Assembly (NCBI GenBank): GCA_028694115.1
Contig: JAQUUB010000005.1
Coordinates: forward strand, 63,190-127,189
Reading direction: 5' to 3'
DNA length: 64,000 nucleotides
Origin: Lachnospiraceae bacterium
GTDB taxonomy: Bacteria > Bacillota_A > Clostridia > Lachnospirales > Lachnospiraceae
Below the pieces are notes generated by a model. It was not told where the DNA came from and did not search any database. It saw only the letters and a list, made by a program, of their open reading frames with translations. This document shows, in pieces, positions 45,687 through 53,802 of the stretch (the first letter of the stretch is position 1; each line of letters opens with the position of its first letter). The position numbers and the translations under genes were made by a program.

Positions 45687-46541
45687 TTAGTTCAATTTAC
45701 ATTTTTTAAATATCTTTTCCATATTTATCATGTTTTGACCTCTGCAGGCCCTTAATGCAGATTCTAAATATCTACTATTTAAAAGGAAAGGCCACCATTC
45801 ATAAACAAATAGATTATAGTCAAATTCATAAGGATTCAGGATATATGAGAACATTGTATTGTTAATATCAATCTTTTTAAAATCATTTATATTTTGGATA
45901 AAACCAAACATATGAAGTTTAAAAATTACATAAATCGGATTCCTTAAATTAATTACATTTTTTATTATATCAGGAGTTTCAAAAATTAAGTTTCTCATCC
46001 GCTCATATACAACTTGATCATATTTAAGCACTCCGCTTAAAATAGCATAGTATATGGTTTCGCATTTGATATTTGAGATATTATTTCTACATAATTCTTG
46101 AATGTTCATTTTCACTCTATTGGAACATAAAATGCTTAATTGAGATAAAAAATGAATGCGTATATTAATTGAGTAAGATTCTATTGATTTTTCGAAATCA
46201 AATACTACCTGATCATAGAGAATACCATCGTAGTTACTAAATATTAAATAGGACATATCATATAGTAAATTATATCTGTAAAGTATTAGTATCATTTTTT
46301 CTTTTTGAATATCATTTAATCTTACAAATTTATAAAGTAATTCTTCAAAAAATATAATTACAATATCATTATCAATACTACTGTTATTTGACATAAATAT
46401 AATTTCCATATCACTTAATAATTGTATATATCGGTTTTCTTTTTCGCTATCCGACACTCCATCTTCCCACTTGCTTACGGACATAATAAAATCTATAATT
46501 TTATTATATATTATCCTTTCATCTTTAGTTTCTCTACTCAT
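45687..46541 (-). CDS. Hypothetical protein, alpha-helical
   Basis: I do not recognise this 284-aa protein. It has no signal peptide. It is Ile/Asn/Tyr-rich and predicted all-helical with repeat-like units (YRYNLLYDMSYLIFSN, EFDYNLFVYEWWPFLLNSRY), which would suit a HEAT/ARM-like scaffold. It is the last chromosomal gene before the mobile island. The 46542-46839 stretch upstream is very AT-rich and holds only its promoter region. Confidence 0.6.
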   Translation of the reverse strand: MSRETKDERIIYNKIIDFIMSVSKWEDGVSDSEKENRYIQLLSDMEIIFMSNNSSIDNDIVIIFFEELLYKFVRLNDIQKEKMILILYRYNLLYDMSYLIFSNYDGILYDQVVFDFEKSIESYSINIRIHFLSQLSILCSNRVKMNIQELCRNNISNIKCETIYYAILSGVLKYDQVVYERMRNLIFETPDIIKNVINLRNPIYVIFKLHMFGFIQNINDFKKIDINNTMFSYILNPYEFDYNLFVYEWWPFLLNSRYLESALRACRGQNMINMEKIFKKCKLN

Positions 46542-46839
46542 TTTAACCTCCCAAATATTGTATTTTTATTTCATGCTACTATCTTATTCTACACTATTCT
46601 TTTCTATTTTTTATCTACATGTAATAATTAGCATACTTAATGTAAAAATTAACATCTAGTCAGTTACTATTTCTACTTAAAGTATAATTATATTTAGTTG
46701 AACATTTTAAAATATAAGAATCTATCTGTTTCTATTTATTTTTCTATAAAATATTCTAATTGTTTATATTTATAATAGTAATCATTGTACCAAAATTACA
46801 TAATACCTCTATTTTTAATTACACTTTACGTAATAAAAG

Positions 46840-46876
46840 AATCCCCAAGCACTTTATTAAAAGTACTTGGGGATTT
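46840..46876 (-). terminator. Terminator downstream of the left tRNA-like element
   Basis: ATCCCCAAG / CTTGGGGAT stem with inner CACTTT / AAAGTA pairing. On the minus strand it directly follows the tRNA-like sequence and is followed by TTCTTTTATT. Confidence 0.8.
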
Positions 46877-46883
46877 CAACAAC

Positions 46884-46962
46884 GTTCCCAGCCAGAGTCG
46901 AACTGGCGACTAACCCTTAGGAGCACGAGAAGGGGCTGTCAAGTTCGGTTAACCTCGGAAAC
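46884..46962 (-). other. Left tRNA-like 79-mer (putative attachment region)
   Basis: On the minus strand: acceptor-like GTTTCCG / TGGGAAC (with two wobbles), a canonical T arm GCCAG-TTCGACT-CTGGC, and the octamer CTCCTAAG as in a tRNA-Arg(CCU) anticodon loop. The D-arm region does not fold normally and the anticodon stem CCCTT / AAGGG has an 11-nt loop. It is followed by a terminator. About 50 of 79 bases match the copy at 63844. I would not call it a working tRNA. Confidence 0.5.
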
Positions 46963-46994
46963 TATATGTCAAGAAAAGCCTTGATTTATCTGCC

Positions 46995-47024
46995 TTTCTT
47001 GTTATTTTAGGTCAAAACAAGAAA
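46995..47024. other. Left core-type inverted half-sites (putative attL core)
   Basis: TTTCTTGTT and AACAAGAAA separated by 12 bp, containing GTCAAAA. Same geometry and same 33-bp distance from the tRNA-like 79-mer as at the right end. Confidence 0.5.
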
Positions 47025-47052
47025 ATATGAAATAACTCTGGAAAACAACATT

Positions 47053-47081
47053 TGGGTGGCAACTGGGTGGAAATGCCACCC
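47053..47081. repeat. Left arm-type repeats of integrase A
   Basis: TGGGTGGCA at 47053, TGGGTGGAA at 47064 and an inverted TGCCACCC at 47074. The same nonamer recurs four times at the right end. The 47082-47338 stretch before the integrase shows no gene. Confidence 0.6.
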
Positions 47082-47338
47082 TGAGGGTTCAACCATTGAG
47101 TTCCATGGAGTTCATAGCTATGACCATCATTCCTCATAAGCTATGCAATAATGATTTCTCTATCTTCTTATTAGATTACATATATTATAACGTGTCTGAA
47201 GTCGGATGTCGATTACTTTTTGACCATCATTGACATATATATGCTGTTTTTTTCTTTAGATACCAATAGCATTGTTTTCTTATTTTACCTTTGCAATTCT
47301 TTTCCATAATTTACACTCTTTATATAGAAGAAAGTGCT

Positions 47339-48736
47339 TCATTTCAAATTCATCGTTTTAGCCATCGACGTAAGAAGAGCTGCCATTTCCGGATTTCCTA
47401 AAACCTTCATCAGAAGTTCTGGATCGACTCCTTCCGGTACCGCTATGGTATTCTTGTTTTGCTCCTGTTCTCGCATCGCCGGATTCATGTTATCTCCACT
47501 ATAAAAAGCATTCTCCATCAGCTCTGCATTCTTTCTACGATCTTCATCAATGATATGACCATATACTTCTGTTACCATGTCGGCCTGCGCATGTCCGGAA
47601 TCTCCCTGAACTGCCTTGATGTCTCCGCCACTCAGTTTCAACTTGTACGTAACGCTGGTGTGCCTGATGCTATGAAATACCACATCCGGAAGTCCCTGCT
47701 CATCAATAATCTTCTGCATCTTATCTCTCAGATAGCACTCCCCGAGAGGCAGTCCAAAGGTTGTCGCCATTACCAGATTGTAATTCTGGTATTCTGACCC
47801 AAGAGCTTCTATGACCTCATCCTGCTCTTTTTTAAGTTCAATCAAGCAAAGAGCAACCGACTTCGGAATATATACTTTTCGGTTACTGGTCTCCGTCTTT
47901 GGTGTCTTAAGCACTCTAACAGTCGTGTTATTTTTCTTAGTTGTTGGAAAAACCAAGATAACCTCCTTTGAATTCAGTTCCTCTACCGCTTTTTTTGATA
48001 CACGTTCTACCTGTTTGTTGATCATAATATAAGCGCGATTCTCCTTGATAGCATCTTCTGATATATCTACACAATCCCAAGTTAATCCCAGTAATTCACC
48101 TAAACGAAGTGTGGCCGTGAAACTCAAATGAAAGGCAACCATCAGCCATTTGTTATCGCATGCATTTATTGCCTGCATCAGCATATCAGCTGTCCAGATT
48201 TCTCTTTTCTCTTTCTTATGTTTAGGCACTGTAGCATCTTCTGCCGGGTTTTTCTCCATCATGTTCCATTTCTTTGCCTGTCTAAAACAGCTTCTCAATA
48301 TCTTATGAATCTCATTGACTGTAGCTGTTGAAATCTTTTTATCTGAGCTTTGATTTCTGGAACTGCTGACTGCCGGCATATCCAACAATTTCTGATAATA
48401 TTTTTCTAAGAAATGGGTATCAATCTTATTCAGATCGGTTTTACCAATCGTTGGAATAATATAGTTATTGATCACACTGATATTTCCGCCATACGTAGAT
48501 ACTCCCCATTTATCACGACCATAAATCCTGATATATTCCTCTAGTAACTCATCCAGCCTTGTACACTTCGACACCTCTAATTTGCCAATTGCCGTTTTAT
48601 ACTCAATCTCTTTCTTCCTGGTATCCGCTTCTTTGCGGGTATCAAAGCTTTCTGACTTCTGATGAACCTTTCCATCTTCTCCCTTTATTTTATATACGAC
48701 GCTATACTTTTTTCCTCTTTTTCGGATGAATGCCAC
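47339..48736 (-). CDS. Tyrosine recombinase, integrase A
   Basis: Site-specific recombinase, 465 aa, intact. The N-terminal arm-binding domain (RKRGKKYSVVYKIKGEDGK) and a core-binding SAM-like domain (~70-160) precede the catalytic domain with Arg in TATLRLGELLGLTW, HxxR in FHSIRHTSVTYKL, the third His in GDSGHAQADMV and the nucleophile Tyr in TEVYGHI. It probably recombines the boundary segments at 46.9 and 63.9 kb. The start is 1 bp after the stop of the four-HTH gene. Confidence 0.93.
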   Translation of the reverse strand: MAFIRKRGKKYSVVYKIKGEDGKVHQKSESFDTRKEADTRKKEIEYKTAIGKLEVSKCTRLDELLEEYIRIYGRDKWGVSTYGGNISVINNYIIPTIGKTDLNKIDTHFLEKYYQKLLDMPAVSSSRNQSSDKKISTATVNEIHKILRSCFRQAKKWNMMEKNPAEDATVPKHKKEKREIWTADMLMQAINACDNKWLMVAFHLSFTATLRLGELLGLTWDCVDISEDAIKENRAYIMINKQVERVSKKAVEELNSKEVILVFPTTKKNNTTVRVLKTPKTETSNRKVYIPKSVALCLIELKKEQDEVIEALGSEYQNYNLVMATTFGLPLGECYLRDKMQKIIDEQGLPDVVFHSIRHTSVTYKLKLSGGDIKAVQGDSGHAQADMVTEVYGHIIDEDRRKNAELMENAFYSGDNMNPAMREQEQNKNTIAVPEGVDPELLMKVLGNPEMAALLTSMAKTMNLK

Positions 48737-48737
48737 A

Positions 48738-49628
48738 TCACTCGCCTCCTTCCCGATATTCCTTCAGCCATGCCAAAAACTCTTCACGGTTAATGCGAAG
48801 TACCCTGCCAGCTCCTACACATGGAAATCTATCCAACTGAATCCACTTCGTTATCGTAACTGATGTTACTCCTGCAAGAGCTGCTGCTTCTTGTCTTGAA
48901 ATATATGCTTTTGTCTCAACCACAGTCCCGTTTACCGGCAACCCGCTTTCTGCTGTATTTTTCACCTTATACACACTCTGGGCATTCAAAAACTGCTGAA
49001 AGCTCTTCTTTGATATCCATTTCCTATTTTCATACACCCTGATCTCAAAATCATCCTTGAATCTGCTCGTTCTTGTAATCATCGAAAGCTTCTCTCTTGT
49101 CACTCCAATAAGTTTCGCCGCGTCATCCAAAGCTATGTAATCTTCTTCTAACTCCGTCAGCGTCAGAAACTTATCAACTTTTTCATACCTGATCTGACCC
49201 TCATACCAGCTTTCAAATACATCTATAGGAATCCGTTTTGCGAAATCAACCGTAATCGTCGGCAGATTCTCTTCTTTCCAAATCCCATATAAAGTAGCTG
49301 CATTGATGCTCAAAAGATTTGCCGCATCCTGAAAGGAATATGATGTCTTCAAAAGCTCCGTTCCTGGTTTTTCTCCGGTGACTTTTTTATGCTTCACCTG
49401 ATTTGCATACCACTTTTCAAAACTCTCAATATCCACTCTCATTTTTCCATCAATGATTTTTGTTTCAAAGAAATTCCGATGCACAAGCCAGTAGCTTTCC
49501 GTCTTTTTGACTCCGAGGAGTCTTCGCATCTCCGGTACTGACATAGTATTTTTCAGCTTCGGATCTTTTGTTGACCTGTACTTTTCTAATTTTGTCTGGA
49601 TGTCCATATTTTCTTCCATAATACTCAT
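48738..49628 (-). CDS. Protein of four tandem excisionase-like winged-HTH domains
   Basis: A 296-aa protein built of four MerR/Xis-type helix-turn-helix units: MSVPEMRRLLGVKKTESYWL (~25-80), YSFQDAANLLSINAATLYGI (~95-150), IALDDAAKLIGVTREKLSMI (~160-215) and ISRQEAAALAGVTSVTITKW (~240-290). Units 1, 2 and 4 end in SFEKWYANQ, VFESWYEGQ and EFLAWLKEY tails. It likely binds repeats near the integrase as an architectural excision or regulatory factor. Start at 49628 after AGGAGGAAGCAGGCA. Coupled to integrase A. Confidence 0.78.
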   Translation of the reverse strand: MSIMEENMDIQTKLEKYRSTKDPKLKNTMSVPEMRRLLGVKKTESYWLVHRNFFETKIIDGKMRVDIESFEKWYANQVKHKKVTGEKPGTELLKTSYSFQDAANLLSINAATLYGIWKEENLPTITVDFAKRIPIDVFESWYEGQIRYEKVDKFLTLTELEEDYIALDDAAKLIGVTREKLSMITRTSRFKDDFEIRVYENRKWISKKSFQQFLNAQSVYKVKNTAESGLPVNGTVVETKAYISRQEAAALAGVTSVTITKWIQLDRFPCVGAGRVLRINREEFLAWLKEYREGGE

Positions 49629-49705
49629 TGCCTGCTTCCTCCTGTTTTCTACCATGCGTAAATGGTTCTTATGCCCAAACTATACCACGTTGACCCACAT
49701 TTCAT

Positions 49706-49897
49706 TTAGAAGGTAAACGATTCATTTTCAGATGCCTTGTCCAGCCATTCATCGAAGCTTTTCTTGGAGATACGATAATTTGTTCCAATCCGGATCCATC
49801 TAAATTCATTTTGTTTTAATAAGTCATATACTGTCGGTCTACTGATTCCCAATATTGCCTGTACCTCTTTTACTGTATAACATCTCTTATCTTCCAT
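49706..49897 (-). CDS. Excisionase-like winged-HTH protein
   Basis: A 63-aa single-domain DNA-binding protein: YTVKEVQAILGISRPTVYDLL, then a wing WIRIGTNYRISKKSFDEWL. This is the usual helix-turn-helix excisionase family that sets integrase direction. The start codon overlaps the stop of the sigma-like gene (TAATG). Confidence 0.85.
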   Translation of the reverse strand: MEDKRCYTVKEVQAILGISRPTVYDLLKQNEFRWIRIGTNYRISKKSFDEWLDKASENESFTF

Positions 49898-50460
49898 TAC
49901 GCGATACCTCCCTTTCCCTCCATGAAGCTGATGACCTGTCTTTTTACTTTTAATTTGATCCTCTGAATTTTCTGTTGAGCTGACTCATAGGTAATCCCAT
50001 GTTCCTCTGCAATATCTTCCAATGTTTTTTCTCGAAGCAGGAACTTCTCAAAGCATTCCTTCTCTTTTCCAAGAATTGCCAACTGATGCTTGAAAAGCTC
50101 ATAATCTTTTCTCATATCGCGAAGTAGGTAAGCATTTCTTATAAATTCCTCTGCCCGGTCCACACCTTCCAGAACATCTCCTGAAAAATCGCAGTTGATA
50201 AGAGCATCCCTGGTCATTACATTTCTGATTGCCTTTTTGGCGGTGGGATCACTGATAGCTCCTCCGCCCTGTATCCTTACTCCAAGATCTCCGTTTTGCT
50301 GATGTGCATTGCTTTCTTTTTCACATTCGATCATATAACGGAGCCCATCTACATACCCATCCACAATCCCTATAAAATTCGTATAATTCTTGATAATGAT
50401 ATCGACTCTCTTTGCTGAGTTTGCATCCACATAAATCTTAATCAAGTTTTTCTCTGCCAT
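49897..50460 (-). CDS. Sigma-factor-like (region 4) element regulator
   Basis: A 187-aa protein. The C-terminal ~60 residues (FEKFLLREKTLEDIAEEHGITYESAQQKIQRIKLKV) form a sigma-70 region-4 type helix-turn-helix. The N-terminal part is not a normal region 2. It may be an ArpU-like or sigma-like activator of the excision genes that follow directly. The upstream ribosome site is CAAAGGAGAGAAAC. Confidence 0.65.
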   Translation of the reverse strand: MAEKNLIKIYVDANSAKRVDIIIKNYTNFIGIVDGYVDGLRYMIECEKESNAHQQNGDLGVRIQGGGAISDPTAKKAIRNVMTRDALINCDFSGDVLEGVDRAEEFIRNAYLLRDMRKDYELFKHQLAILGKEKECFEKFLLREKTLEDIAEEHGITYESAQQKIQRIKLKVKRQVISFMEGKGGIA

Positions 50461-50640
50461 GTTTCTCTCCTTTGACTAATTTGTACTTGTTTGCAAACGT
50501 TTCGCGCGCTGTTTACAAGAATTATCATAAATTAACTCGGGATACTTTTCCTTAGCGGATTATTAAAGGAATGGGCAAAACTTAAATGAGATTTAAGTTT
50601 TTCTAATCTCTATGTAGTACTACATATTGTTTTGTGACAC

Positions 50641-50672
50641 AAAAAAAGATCAGGACAATGTTACCCTGATCT
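50641..50672 (-). terminator. Terminator after the PBECR4-like gene
   Basis: AGATCAGG / CCTGATCT stem. On the minus strand it is followed by seven T. Confidence 0.8.
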
Positions 50673-50697
50673 ATTATTGCAATATTCTAATTTACTT

Positions 50698-51369
50698 TTA
50701 TAAAACAAGTTCTTTTAGCTCTTTTGGAAAAGCTTCCTTTTCAGATTCATACAATTCCTTCTTTATCTCATAAAACAAATCTTTATATGTATTTTCCTCA
50801 TCCTTCTTTTGAAGAATAAACATAATTTTCTTCGGTCTCGTACAATATTCCGTTATTGCATTATTTAACAATGTAGTTGGCATAGGTACTTTTTTTCGAT
50901 TCACCTGAACAGTTCCTGTTTCTTTTATTCTGGAATCGTACCCCACAACACCTCTATCATTCCCCGTTGCCATTTCAAAATCATTTGAACGAGTTACCAA
51001 ATCTTTTTTTCCTATTTTATAGCATTTACTATTGCGCAAATCCAACAACTGCTCTAATACAGCCACTTTTGCATACATTGTATTCGCATTTCGTCTTGGA
51101 TTACAATGTTCTTTCTTTATTGTTCCAGCTAAACAATGTTCATAAAATTCAATTGCTGTCAGCTCTACACTTTTTATTCCCGCCAGATGCATGAAATTAT
51201 TTCTACCGTATCTCACTTCATAGAAATCATATGCATCTGTTTTTTTCTCTCTGAAAATGAATAGTAAAGTTGTGTCTGCATACTCTGAATACAACATTGC
51301 ACTTTTTTTCAATACTGATAACAATTCATCGGAAGACAATGGCTTTACATTCTGTATCTTATATTGCAT
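50698..51369 (-). CDS. PBECR4-like (phage Barnase-EndoU-ColicinE5/D-RelE nuclease-like) protein
   Basis: A 223-aa protein. RYGRNNFMHLAGIKS near residue 75-90 resembles the FxHLTG signature of PBECR4 domains, a group of putative nucleases or toxin-like folds linked to phages and mobile elements. The C-terminal ~70 residues are charged and helical. No clear antitoxin gene is adjacent. The call is from memory of the motif only. Confidence 0.6.
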   Translation of the reverse strand: MQYKIQNVKPLSSDELLSVLKKSAMLYSEYADTTLLFIFREKKTDAYDFYEVRYGRNNFMHLAGIKSVELTAIEFYEHCLAGTIKKEHCNPRRNANTMYAKVAVLEQLLDLRNSKCYKIGKKDLVTRSNDFEMATGNDRGVVGYDSRIKETGTVQVNRKKVPMPTTLLNNAITEYCTRPKKIMFILQKKDEENTYKDLFYEIKKELYESEKEAFPKELKELVL

Positions 51370-51388
51370 AATTCTCCTTAACGTAAAA

Positions 51389-51415
51389 GAGAAACCTTTA
51401 TATCAAAGGTTTCTC
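51389..51415. promoter_or_regulatory. Palindrome upstream of the PBECR4-like gene
   Basis: GAGAAACCTTT / AAAGGTTTCTC, 20 bp before the start codon. It is followed on the minus strand by TTTT, so it is either a terminator of upstream transcription or an operator. Confidence 0.5.
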
Positions 51416-51556
51416 CAAAATTTCAAAAAGACTGGTTTCTTTATGGTGCTTTGCCACCAATTCACAGGCCTCACACCTGATCGGCTTGTTTATCCTCTAT
51501 GCTAAAGAGTAATTGCAAAGTTTTTACGTTGCCAGTGCAACGGAAGCAAACACCTT

Positions 51557-52279
51557 ATGCTTCGTGTCCTTTTCAGGAAGAGATTGCTCTCTTGGTATCT
51601 TTATTATATACAGAATACGCTAAATTATCAACTGATTTTTTCAATATCTCAATGTGCTCGCAAGCTACGAGAAAAAAATGGATTGGGTGGGGCATCAACT
51701 CCTATTAAAAATTTACACGAGATACACCCTTTAACGGATGACATCAAAGGCTCTTTAAGTAAAATTTTTGGTAATGATAAATTCAACCTTGATGATTATA
51801 TTGATAATTTTGATTTTTTAGCAAAAATCGTTGGCCAAACAGACACGGCATTTATTAGTTTTCTTGAAACAACCCAAAAATCAGGTACGCTCTATAAAAC
51901 ATCAGGAGAAGCAATTGCTGGCTTTCAAGCATACCTTAAATCAACATCAAATGCTCTCTCACATACAAGCATAAAAACCAAGGCGCTCTCAGCTTCTATG
52001 CAACTCCTCTCTTCTATTGGCTGGACGGCTCTCATCACTGGAATTACATGGGCTTTTGGTGAAGGTATCAAGGCAATAAGTAATTACATCCACCGGGTCG
52101 AACTGGCGCAACAAGTAATGAAGGAACTAAACAGTGAGTTCAATGAAACTCAACAACGTATAAGCTCACATAAGCAACTGGTTAATGAAGTAGCTAAATC
52201 CTTTGATGAGTTGTCAAAAGGTGTAGATACTGCTTCTAATAAGAATATAGATTTATCAACAGAGGAATATGAAAAGTGA
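51557..52279 (+). pseudogene. Fragment of a phage tail tape-measure-like protein
   Basis: A 240-codon open frame whose residues from about 45 on (GGASTPIKNLHEI...) look like part of a tape-measure protein: helical, with a hydrophobic stretch LSSIGWTALITGITWAFGEGI and coiled-coil QQVMKELNSEFNETQQRI. The first ~40 codons are not phage-like and no ribosome site is seen. It stops at 52277, about 80 bp before the integrase B repeats. This fits a prophage gene cut at both ends, the 3' cut probably by the integrase B element. Confidence 0.55.
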
Positions 52280-52355
52280 AAAACTTCAGGTGTATTTTCT
52301 ACAACCCTTGAAATTACTGGCTTTCCAGTATCGTATCCATCAAAAATATAGCAAT

Positions 52356-52374
52356 TTACCACTCACTTACCACT
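52356..52374. repeat. Direct repeats at the end of integrase B, probable arm sites
   Basis: TTACCACT twice, 11 bp apart, at the 3' end of integrase B, as expected for arm-type sites of a Tn916-like recombinase. Confidence 0.5.
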
Positions 52375-53519
52375 TACATGAACTCTGCGATTTTAGCCAT
52401 CTCGTCCTTAATCTTATCCTCACGAACATGACAATATAAATCCATAGTCATCTGTAATGTGCTGTGCCCCATAATTTTCTGTAATACCTTTGGCTCCATT
52501 CCGTTTTCAAGGCAATTGGTAGCAAAGGTATGGCGCAATCCATGAGGTGTCAGATGTTCAAAGAAGCTGTCAGGATTCTCTCGATTGATGCGATCCACAA
52601 TATAATTGATTGACTCCTTAACATTTGCAGCATTGATAGGATAGTTGGTCTTTGATGTAAACACCAAATCCTCAAATCCTGCTCTTGGAGAGAAATGCGT
52701 TGCAATATCTGCTCTACGCTTTTCCTGAATCACAAGAATGTCATACACCTTCTTGGTCATTGGAATTGTGCGAAATCCAGCCTTTGATTTTGGCTTATGG
52801 AACTCATAATTTGCTACCTCTCCATCACCAGGAAGGTAAGTTAATGTCTTTTCCACCTTAATGACTCTATTATCAAAATCAACGCAGTCCCAAGTAAGAC
52901 CAAGCATTTCTCCAAGTCTCATGCCAGTTCCAAGCCCTACAACAAAGATGGGATACATCATTCCACCTTTTGAGTTTTCAAGTAGAATATCCATCTCTTC
53001 ACGTGACAGAATACGCTTCTCAGACTTAGCTTTTCCATCTACTATAGGGTTAATGCCAAGTGCAGGATTCTTAATCAACAAATCAGCTTCAACTGCGCGA
53101 TTAAGAATATCTATAAGTAATGCCTTGCAATCGTTTCTTGACTTATCAGAGCCAAGCTCATTAAAAGCATTCTGTAATACAACAAGATTTAAGCTTGTGA
53201 GTTTCCTCCACCCCAAGCTTTCCCTTAGCCTATTGTACTGAATCTCATAGGTCCTCTTTGTGGTAGAACGGCAATGCTTCTTACATACGCTAATCCACTT
53301 CTCATACCACTCATCAAGAGTCATTTTCTCATCAACTATATTAATTTGTTTCTCATTCTCGTAAATCTTCTGACGCTGTTTCTTTCCTACCTCCGTAAGA
53401 GTTTTGGCATATACACTTCTCTGCTTTCCAAAGCGATCAATGTATCTTGCCTCATATGTGCCATTTGGTCTTTGATAAATTGCACTTCCCAGTTCTTTTC
53501 CTTTAATTGATTTTCCCAT
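52374..53519 (-). CDS. Tyrosine recombinase, Tn916-type integrase B
   Basis: A 381-aa intact integrase. AP2-like arm-binding N-terminus (IYQRPNGTYEARYIDRFGKQ), core-binding domain (~65-165), then catalytic Arg in GTGMRLGEMLGLTWDCV, HxxR in HGLRHTFATN, His in MGHSTLQMT and Tyr in MDLYCHV. It differs strongly from integrase A, so the island holds two recombination systems. A terminator-like hairpin separates it from its xis gene. Confidence 0.93.
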   Translation of the reverse strand: MGKSIKGKELGSAIYQRPNGTYEARYIDRFGKQRSVYAKTLTEVGKKQRQKIYENEKQINIVDEKMTLDEWYEKWISVCKKHCRSTTKRTYEIQYNRLRESLGWRKLTSLNLVVLQNAFNELGSDKSRNDCKALLIDILNRAVEADLLIKNPALGINPIVDGKAKSEKRILSREEMDILLENSKGGMMYPIFVVGLGTGMRLGEMLGLTWDCVDFDNRVIKVEKTLTYLPGDGEVANYEFHKPKSKAGFRTIPMTKKVYDILVIQEKRRADIATHFSPRAGFEDLVFTSKTNYPINAANVKESINYIVDRINRENPDSFFEHLTPHGLRHTFATNCLENGMEPKVLQKIMGHSTLQMTMDLYCHVREDKIKDEMAKIAEFM

Positions 53520-53546
53520 TATGTTTCTTCCTCCTATAACGAAAAA

Positions 53547-53587
53547 AACTTATGGAAAAGAACAGTATTGTTCATCTCCATAAGTTT
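53547..53587 (-). terminator. Hairpin between xis B and integrase B
   Basis: AAACTTATGGA / TCCATAAGTTT with an inner GAACA / TGTTC stem. On the minus strand it is followed by seven T, so it can attenuate integrase expression. Confidence 0.75.
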
Positions 53588-53637
53588 AACATGTGTATTA
53601 TTTAGTTGCTATGATTATTTTATTTTATTATCTATTT

Positions 53638-53802
53638 TTATGCCACCAGCTGCTTTAGTAACCATTTATCAACGCTACCTTTGTGCGCATAAAGTCTATT
53701 ACCTATGCGCACAGTAAAGCCATTACCAGGATCATGTAATAGCTCTCTTGCCTTTGTTTCGCCTATAGATAAATAATCACAAAACTCATAACGGCTAAAC
53801 AT
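53638..53802 (-). CDS. xis: Tn916-type excisionase
   Basis: A 54-aa winged-HTH protein: FSRYEFCDYLSIGETKARELL then GFTVRIGNRLYAHKGSVDKWL. This matches Tn916 Xis-type proteins that pair with the neighbouring integrase. The start at 53802 uses GAGGTGG, which is part of the esterase coding sequence, and the esterase stop overlaps this gene's second and third codons. Confidence 0.82.
   Translation of the reverse strand: MFSRYEFCDYLSIGETKARELLHDPGNGFTVRIGNRLYAHKGSVDKWLLKQLVA

Noticed and set aside
46884..46962. Calling the left 79-mer a normal tRNA-Arg(CCU)
   Set aside because: The T arm and anticodon octamer fit, but the D arm is absent and the anticodon loop would be 11 nt. Recorded as tRNA-like instead.
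46760..46984. Open frame of 74 codons over the left tRNA-like element
   Set aside because: It crosses a terminator and the tRNA-like sequence, and has no ribosome site or family resemblance.
51499..51708. Plus-strand frame overlapping the start of the tape-measure fragment
   Set aside because: No ribosome site or recognisable domain; it overlaps the better-supported fragment.
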